In this document: positions 1 to 6,270 of the stretch, in pieces
How the letters are laid out: each line of letters opens with the position of its first letter
Numbering within the stretch: the stretch's first letter is position 1
NCBI GenBank assembly: GCA_021804525.1
Contig: JAJZHJ010000088.1
Coordinates: forward strand, 1 to 6,270
Direction: 5' to 3'
Length of the DNA: 6,270 bases
Source: Bacteroidota bacterium
GTDB taxonomy: Bacteria > Bacteroidota > Bacteroidia > Bacteroidales > Paludibacteraceae
The notes under the pieces: generated by a model
Told to the model about the DNA's origin: nothing
Database searches by the model: none
Seen by the model: the letters and a program-made list of their open reading frames with translations, nothing else
Translations under genes and position numbers: made by a program

Positions 1-210
1 AAATATGAATTAAATACCAATGCAAACGATCTCGCACTTCAATCGTTTTATTCTTAATCCAACACCAAAGGGAATGCATGTTCCACATCAACAGAATACA
101 GCAATTTTCCATTTACCTCCATGCAATCCATTAACGCTTTGTCTACACGATGCAATGAATAAACACATCAATGCAAGGAATCGATAAGGTGTTGACTTGG
201 TTATTATCAT
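1..210 (-). pseudogene. Possible broken gene beginning with a lipoprotein signal
   Basis: This is a tentative reading of the stretch after the isomerase gene. An ATG at 210 opens a 40-codon frame, ending in TGA at 88, whose start looks like a lipoprotein signal: basic residues, a hydrophobic stretch FLALMCLF, then IASC with C22 as possible lipidation site. A second open stretch (167-54, a +1 shift from the first) reads VDKALMDCMEVNGKLLYS and onward to a TAA at 54-56. A third (112-1, again +1) includes IKNKTIEVRDRLHWY and runs off the left edge. Each piece looks more protein-like than random AT-rich DNA, and joined they could be one gene with two frameshifts. I recognise no family. It may instead be an intact tiny lipoprotein ORF, a gene starting at 112 (GGAGGT precedes it by only two bases), or simply non-coding. 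Confidence 0.22.
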
Positions 211-246
211 TAATCACAGTTGTGTTGAAGCAATCACTCTGAAACG

Positions 247-2253
247 TTAATTCTCTTTGATGGTAGCTAGGACTGCCTCATTAACAACAATATGATATTT
301 CTTTCGTAACTGTTTAACCCATTCTGCGTCCAGATAATTTTGATAATCAGCCGTGACCAATCCTCGCACATCATTGTAATTTTCAGGCTGTTGAATTCTT
401 TTTCCCACAAAAAACACAATAGGGAAATCAGATTTAGGTTCAAAATCGCCTTCATGGAAAACAAGCTTGTCCACTGCCGGATTTTCACCTTTTGAGAACA
501 ATCCTTTTTCCACTTTTATCACGCAAACAGCTCCTTTGTTCAAATGAGCTGTCAAATAACTATCAACTGAATCGCGAGGCGCCTTCTTGAGCAATGCTTG
601 CGCTTGATTTCGTACATCCTCATTTTTACAATAAATAATTTCGCCTTTAAAATGAGGCTCTTTCCACGTATAATTGCTTTTATGGGCTTTGAAATAGGCT
701 GATAACCCTGCTTCATCTTTCGTAGCTTTGTCCCAAACTTCTTTATTGCTAATGTTAAATAACAAAATTCCATCGTGATATTCACGGACCAAATTGGCAA
801 AATCAGGATATTTCTTTTCTAACTGACTGTTTTCAAAACTCATCAATTCATTCGACACAAATTGATCCCATTTTTCGTCAATAACCTCTTTGGGTGAGGG
901 TTTTTGACTGGTTGGATTTGCCACCAGAAAATCAGTAAAATCTTTTTGAGTCAACTGAATAGTATCAAAGCTCGCAATTGGAGCATCAAGCTTGTAAGAA
1001 ACAACTCTGAATAAAGAATCTTTGATTGAATATTTTTCAGCTAATTGATAAAATGGAGCAAGTGCAGCAGAATCTACATGAAAGTGGTATTCAGTCTTTA
1101 ATTTGTTTATGAAAGATTGTGCGATAATAGCAGCACGATCATCGTGCTGAATACGGCGCTCAATTTCTTCTCTTTTCTGAGCAAATGGTGCTAATTTCCT
1201 TGTATTAAGCAATTTCATAATATGCCAACCATAAACAGTTTGAAATGGGTGGCTTATTTCCCCTTTTTTCAACGAAAATGCCATGTTCTCAAACTCTTTT
1301 ACCATGAATCCGGTACCAAACCATGGCAATACACCTCCATTGACGGCTGAACTGCGATCTTGAGAAGCTTCCCTTGCCGTTGCAGCAAAATCAGCTCCAT
1401 GTAGAAGTACCTGATAAATGCTATCAATGGCATGTTTGGCAGCCGTCATCACTGAGTCGGAAGAACCTTTTTGCGCAAAACGCATAATATGAGCAACTTG
1501 AACTTCACCACGAGATGGACGAATGCCATTCACCTTTATCAAATGATATCCATACATAGTCCGAACCGGCATGCTAATGCTATCAACAGGAGTATGATAA
1601 GCAACACATTCAAATGGATAGATCGTCATAAAACCAGTGATATATCCTAAATGTCCATCGTTTTGAGAAGCAGAGGGATCTTCAGAAACTTCTTTTGCAA
1701 CCGTTTCAAAAGATTCGGGAGGCAATACTTTCGGAACACGCTTTTTAGATAAGAAGCCTTTTTTTATAACCATTTCAACACGAGGCTTGGTTACCCGATC
1801 GCGTATCGCCATGATTTTTTGATAAGCTTTTAAAGTGTCGGCGGGAGATGCGTTCGGCGCAACACGTATCAAAATGTGACTAACATCAATTTCCTTCGTC
1901 AAACGATTGTAAGCCTGATGCTCCAGCTTGTTTCGCATCACAGTATCCGTCAGATAAGGCGGCGTTAATTGACGACGATAACCAAGGAATTCATCTAAAA
2001 ATGCTTTCGTCGTATCCATACCTTCAGACTCAGCTTCAAGCACTTTCATCTTGAAATTTTCAAATAATTCGAGATAATCTTGCAGCGTACGCTTATCTAA
2101 TGCGTTTTGAGCATTGTTTTTATTGTAAAGATAGACAAACTCAGACCGATAAATGGGAGTTCCATTAATTGTCATCAAAACAGGATCATTGCCTTGTTGG
2201 GCAAAAAGATGCGTTGTGAAGAGTACAGCGGCCAATAACAAAAATTGTTTCAT
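247..2253 (-). CDS. Periplasmic SurA-like peptidylprolyl isomerase with two parvulin domains
   Basis: The 668-residue protein is probably a periplasmic folding factor for secreted or outer-membrane proteins. It begins with a Sec signal peptide (MKQFLLLAAVLFTTHLFAQ), probably cut near A18. Residues 24-120 form a SurA-type N-terminal region. Parvulin domain 1 spans about 122-243, with H126 (VSHILI), DGHLGY at 199-204 and H237 (YGYHLIKV). Parvulin domain 2 spans about 250-349, with H255 (VAHIM), NGGVLPW at 305-311 and H344 (YGWHIMKL). Both keep the conserved histidine pair. Domain 1 carries a basic insertion at about 154-179. Residues 350-668 are charged, probably helical with a beta-rich part; about 532-620 looks like a degenerate third parvulin module without the histidines. 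The end (AEWVKQLRKKYHIVVNEAVL) resembles the C-terminus of SurA-like proteins. The ATG at 2253 is preferred because it begins the signal peptide; an in-frame TTG at 2274 lies in the promoter candidate. Whether it is a true SurA orthologue or a paralogue is unclear, so no symbol is given. Confidence 0.93.
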   Translation of the reverse strand: MKQFLLLAAVLFTTHLFAQQGNDPVLMTINGTPIYRSEFVYLYNKNNAQNALDKRTLQDYLELFENFKMKVLEAESEGMDTTKAFLDEFLGYRRQLTPPYLTDTVMRNKLEHQAYNRLTKEIDVSHILIRVAPNASPADTLKAYQKIMAIRDRVTKPRVEMVIKKGFLSKKRVPKVLPPESFETVAKEVSEDPSASQNDGHLGYITGFMTIYPFECVAYHTPVDSISMPVRTMYGYHLIKVNGIRPSRGEVQVAHIMRFAQKGSSDSVMTAAKHAIDSIYQVLLHGADFAATAREASQDRSSAVNGGVLPWFGTGFMVKEFENMAFSLKKGEISHPFQTVYGWHIMKLLNTRKLAPFAQKREEIERRIQHDDRAAIIAQSFINKLKTEYHFHVDSAALAPFYQLAEKYSIKDSLFRVVSYKLDAPIASFDTIQLTQKDFTDFLVANPTSQKPSPKEVIDEKWDQFVSNELMSFENSQLEKKYPDFANLVREYHDGILLFNISNKEVWDKATKDEAGLSAYFKAHKSNYTWKEPHFKGEIIYCKNEDVRNQAQALLKKAPRDSVDSYLTAHLNKGAVCVIKVEKGLFSKGENPAVDKLVFHEGDFEPKSDFPIVFFVGKRIQQPENYNDVRGLVTADYQNYLDAEWVKQLRKKYHIVVNEAVLATIKEN

Positions 2254-2271
2254 GTCTGTAACATTAAAAAA

Positions 2272-2302
2272 CAAAATGATTTAGTACAGTATCGCATAGC
2301 AA
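2272..2302 (-). promoter_or_regulatory. Weak promoter candidate for the isomerase gene
   Basis: On the minus strand TTG (2302-2300), 20 bases, then TCATTTTG (2279-2272) match the Bacteroidota TTG/TAnnTTTG pattern with one mismatch (C for A in the second position). Transcription would start near 2264-2267, only about 11-14 bases before the ATG at 2253. No rho-independent terminator is visible between guaB and this gene, so read-through from guaB is an alternative or additional source of transcript. Confidence 0.35.
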
Positions 2303-2336
2303 TATAACGAATGATGCCCTGAAATAGTATCTTGTA

Positions 2337-3899
<1,563 letters not shown>

Positions 3900-3920
3900 T
3901 TATGCTGCAAAGGATTGTTT

Positions 3921-5474
3921 CTACTTTTTGGGAGACATGACAACAAAAGGGATTAACATCTCCTGAAGCGATATTCCTCCGTGTTGAAACGTATTTTTGT
4001 AATAGTTGACGTAATAGTTGTAGTTATTGGGATAAGCAAAAAAGTCGTCCTTCGTGCTATAAATATACGCCGAACTTACATTGGATGATGGCAGACCAAA
4101 AGCTGCCGGATGAAGCATTTCAAATACTTCTTTCGGATTGTAATTCAAATTCTTCCCCATTTTGTAGCGCAAGTTTACGCTAGTATTGCGATCGCCTACC
4201 ACTTTAATTGGATTATTAACCTGAATGGTACCGTGATCGGTGGTGACAATGACTTTGTAATTGCTGTTTGCCAACGCCTTAAAAAGACCATACGTGGAAG
4301 AATGGCGGAACCACGATAAAGTAAGCGAGCGATAAGCATCCTCACTGTGTGCCAATTCCCGAATCATTTTCGATTCAGTGCGGGCATGAGATAGCATATC
4401 AACAAAATTCAATATAGCCACATTCAGCTGATTAGAAGTTAACTGAGGTAATTTATCTATCAGTTTTTGCCCTGCATCGGTGTCAAATATTTTATGAAAC
4501 GAAAAAGAATAATTTTTTCGGAACCGATGAAGCTGTGTTTTAATAAGTTCCTCTTCATTCATATTTTTACTTTCTTCTTCCTCCTCGCCGATCCACAGAT
4601 CGGGAAACATCTCTTCTATTTGTAATGGCATTAAACCTGCAAATATTGCATTTCTGGCATATTGTGTGGCTGTAGGTAGAATGCTATAATAAATTTCTTC
4701 CGAGTCGAAACTATAAAACTCACTCAAAAGTTCTTTGATCAAACGCCATTGATCAAATCGGAAGTTATCAATAAGAATAAAAAAAACTTTCTCTCCTTGA
4801 TCGAGCAATGGGAACACTCTTTTTTTGAAAAGATCAGGACTCAACAACGGACGGGATTCAGGATCATCAAACCATTTCTGATAATTACGTTTGATGAACT
4901 TGGCAAAAGCCGAGTTAGCTTCTGATTTTTGCATCAAGAGCAATTCGTCCATTTCGTTTTCAGCTTCTGAGAGTTCTAATTCCCAATAAACAAGACGCCG
5001 ATAAACATCGATCCAATCAGCATGTGAAAATGAATCATTGATTTGCATACCAATTTTGTTAAAATCGGAACGATATCCAGAGGTGGTCAACTCACTGATT
5101 ATTTCACGTTTATGAATATTTTTCTTTAGCGCAAGTAAAATTTGACTGGGATTAACGGGTTTAATCAGATAATCGGCAATTTTGTTTCCAATCGCCATTT
5201 CCATTAGATTTTCCGCTTCATTTTTAGTAATCATCACCACAGGCACCGAAGGATCAATCTCTTTTATTTCGACTAAGGTTTCCAATCCATTCTTTCCTGG
5301 CATGTTTTCATCCAAAAATATAATATCAAAATGTTCCTGATGACAACATTCAATGGCATCCGAGCCATTCGTAGCGGTGGTTATTTCATAACCTTTCTCC
5401 TCTAAAAAAATGACGTAAGGACGAAGCATGTCAATCTCATCATCCACCCATAAAATTTTATCTTTGTTAGTCAT
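3921..5474 (-). CDS. porX: PorX-type response regulator with PglZ (alkaline phosphatase superfamily) domain
   Basis: The protein has 517 residues, the usual length for PorX. Residues 5-120 are a CheY-like receiver with the full phosphorylation set: acidic pair D11/D12, phosphoacceptor D55 (in FLDENMPG), switch T83 and K105 (LIKP). A helical linker spans about 120-220, with many charged residues at 165-185. Residues about 225-517 form a PglZ domain of the alkaline phosphatase superfamily. Its likely metal and catalytic residues are D236, T268/T270 (PTATQYAR, T270 favoured as nucleophile), D359, H363, D413, H414 and H498. In Porphyromonas gingivalis, PorX is the partner of histidine kinase PorY and controls the type IX secretion system. 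Structural studies of homologs report a zinc-bound PglZ domain with phosphodiesterase activity on oligonucleotides. No type IX component is encoded here, so that role is inferred from the family. An acidic run, E297-E301, lies on a probable surface loop. The ATG start gives the family-typical N-terminus. Confidence 0.95.
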   Translation of the reverse strand: MTNKDKILWVDDEIDMLRPYVIFLEEKGYEITTATNGSDAIECCHQEHFDIIFLDENMPGKNGLETLVEIKEIDPSVPVVMITKNEAENLMEMAIGNKIADYLIKPVNPSQILLALKKNIHKREIISELTTSGYRSDFNKIGMQINDSFSHADWIDVYRRLVYWELELSEAENEMDELLLMQKSEANSAFAKFIKRNYQKWFDDPESRPLLSPDLFKKRVFPLLDQGEKVFFILIDNFRFDQWRLIKELLSEFYSFDSEEIYYSILPTATQYARNAIFAGLMPLQIEEMFPDLWIGEEEEESKNMNEEELIKTQLHRFRKNYSFSFHKIFDTDAGQKLIDKLPQLTSNQLNVAILNFVDMLSHARTESKMIRELAHSEDAYRSLTLSWFRHSSTYGLFKALANSNYKVIVTTDHGTIQVNNPIKVVGDRNTSVNLRYKMGKNLNYNPKEVFEMLHPAAFGLPSSNVSSAYIYSTKDDFFAYPNNYNYYVNYYKNTFQHGGISLQEMLIPFVVMSPKK

Positions 5475-5478
5475 ACGT

Positions 5479-5484
5479 TCCTTT
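5479..5484 (-). promoter_or_regulatory. Possible ribosome binding site of porX
   Basis: AAAGGA lies four bases before the porX ATG. It resembles a Shine-Dalgarno site, but the spacing is short, and Bacteroidota often start translation without one. It mildly supports the ATG at 5474. No TAnnTTTG promoter box is visible in the 64 bases between the methyltransferase stop and this start. Confidence 0.3.
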
Positions 5485-5538
5485 TTATTGATTAGAAAGA
5501 ATTTTGTTGATTACCATATGTTTTGAAGATAATCGATT

Positions 5539-6270
5539 TTAAAATACAGATCTTCGAAATTCAGCACATACAATGGCAGCAGCTGTGGCTACGTTCAACG
5601 ATTCAGCAGTTAACGTTCCAACAGGGAAAGATGGAATTTTTAGCGCATGAGGGATACAAGATGCCACTTGTGGCGAAATACCATTTCCTTCACTCCCCAG
5701 CACTATTAACGCATTGGAAGGAAGCAACATTGAAAAAAGAGAATCGCCCTCAAGAAATGTTCCAAATACAGGTAAATGATCTTTGTTCTTTGAAATTAAT
5801 TCAACTAAATCGACGTATGAAACATGTACCCTTCCTAATGACCCCATGGTAGCTTGTACCGTTTTGGGATTAAACACGTCAGCGCTATCAAATGAACAAA
5901 AAAGCTGACGAATGCCAAACCAATCTGCTAACCGAATAATTGTCCCAAGATTCCCTGGGTTTTGCACTCCATCAAGTGCCAAAAACAATCCGGAACCCAG
6001 TTGTTCAAAGGTTATTTCTTCATGTGATTTTTCAAAAACGGCCACCATTCCTTGAGTCGTTTTTTGTGCAGACGCTCTTTCCACCGATTGCAATGGAGCT
6101 TTGAGAAGTTGCGTTTGGTTATCTAGCTTCAGCGAATGCAATTGCCATTGTTCTTCAGTGGTCAACAACATTTTACACGAAAAATATGGCAACAATTCAC
6201 CGATTGTTTTGTGGCCTTCCGCCACAAACAAAGCTTGCTCATCGCGATTTTTTTTTGCGAAAAGGCATGA
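5539..6270 (-). CDS. SpoU/TrmH-family RNA 2'-O-methyltransferase, 5' end cut by window
   Basis: This is probably an RNA ribose 2'-O-methyltransferase of the SPOUT (SpoU/TrmH) class, which methylates tRNA or rRNA in the cytoplasm using S-adenosylmethionine. The three SpoU motifs are present: motif 1 NPGNLGTIIR at about 5932-5961, motif 2 VLGSEGNGIS at about 5674-5703, and motif 3 with SLNVATAAAI at about 5572-5601, which should form the trefoil-knot cofactor pocket. The N-terminal part resembles the small substrate-binding domain of this family. The reading frame is open to the right edge and reads AKKNRDEQALFVAEG there, the usual family N-terminus. The true start therefore lies outside, probably only 10-15 codons away; a TTG codon at 6231 sits inside the conserved segment and is not the start. 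In the window 243 residues are visible, against about 245-260 for the family. The target nucleotide cannot be told from sequence, so no symbol is given. porX follows 64 bases downstream on the same strand. Confidence 0.93.
   Translation of the reverse strand, partial: SCLFAKKNRDEQALFVAEGHKTIGELLPYFSCKMLLTTEEQWQLHSLKLDNQTQLLKAPLQSVERASAQKTTQGMVAVFEKSHEEITFEQLGSGLFLALDGVQNPGNLGTIIRLADWFGIRQLFCSFDSADVFNPKTVQATMGSLGRVHVSYVDLVELISKNKDHLPVFGTFLEGDSLFSMLLPSNALIVLGSEGNGISPQVASCIPHALKIPSFPVGTLTAESLNVATAAAIVCAEFRRSVF

Noticed and set aside
2254..2274. TTG start extending the isomerase by 7 residues
   Set aside because: It would place extra residues before the signal peptide and overlaps the -7 box of the promoter candidate. 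The ATG at 2253 begins a normal Sec signal.
2254..2336. Terminator between guaB and the isomerase gene
   Set aside because: Only a 4-base complementary pair (GCAT/ATGC) around a long loop is visible, with no GC-rich stem or T-run.
3921..5474. Defence system suggested by the PglZ domain
   Set aside because: PglZ also occurs in BREX phage-defence loci, but here it is fused to a receiver domain at PorX length, and no BREX genes (brxA, brxB, brxC, pglX, brxL) are nearby.
5515..5558. Cluster of short palindromes (CATATG, AATCGATT, ATTTTAAAAT, AGATCT, TTCGAA) around the methyltransferase stop
   Set aside because: Each is short and different from the others, part lies in coding sequence, and AT-rich DNA yields such palindromes by chance. 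None forms a stem followed by a T-run.
5523..5852. Plus-strand open frame of 109 codons
   Set aside because: It is antisense to the conserved SpoU motifs 2 and 3 of the methyltransferase, and its translation looks like a shadow with no domain.
6229..6231. TTG as the start of the methyltransferase
   Set aside because: The conserved family N-terminus (KKNRDEQALFVAEG) continues in frame to the window edge, so the gene is simply cut.

Overview
The window looks like a piece of a Bacteroidota chromosome, most likely order Bacteroidales. Three things point there: a PorX-type response regulator with a C-terminal PglZ domain, a guaB gene followed by a large periplasmic parvulin-type prolyl isomerase, and promoter candidates of the Bacteroidota form (TTG or TTTG, about 20 bases, then TAnnTTTG) instead of -35/-10 boxes. 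The DNA is AT-rich and Shine-Dalgarno sites are mostly missing, which also fits. I cannot name the genus.

All four recognised genes lie on the minus strand, so they are read from right to left. 5539-6270 is a SpoU/TrmH-family RNA 2'-O-methyltransferase whose first few codons lie beyond the right edge. After 64 bases comes porX (3921-5474). A 108-base gap with a good promoter leads to guaB (start placed at 3812, end 2337). After 83 bases with a weaker promoter candidate comes a SurA-like peptidylprolyl isomerase (start placed at 2253, end 247). The last 246 bases hold no clear gene. On the minus strand they contain a short lipoprotein-like start and two further protein-like stretches in successive +1 frames, perhaps a decayed gene or unrelated small ORFs.

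The genes serve different jobs: RNA modification, signal transduction (in relatives, control of the type IX secretion system and surface functions), GMP synthesis, and folding of outer-membrane or secreted proteins. The methyltransferase and porX may share a transcript, since no promoter is visible between them. guaB appears to have its own promoter, and the isomerase may be read both through guaB and from a weak promoter.

Most of the window is ordinary conserved chromosome. I found no mobile element, CRISPR array, tRNA or rRNA, and no clearly new system. The points most worth a second look are the complete phosphorylation and metal-binding residue sets in PorX, a basic insertion and a degenerate third parvulin-like module in the isomerase, and the broken-looking reading frame at the left end.
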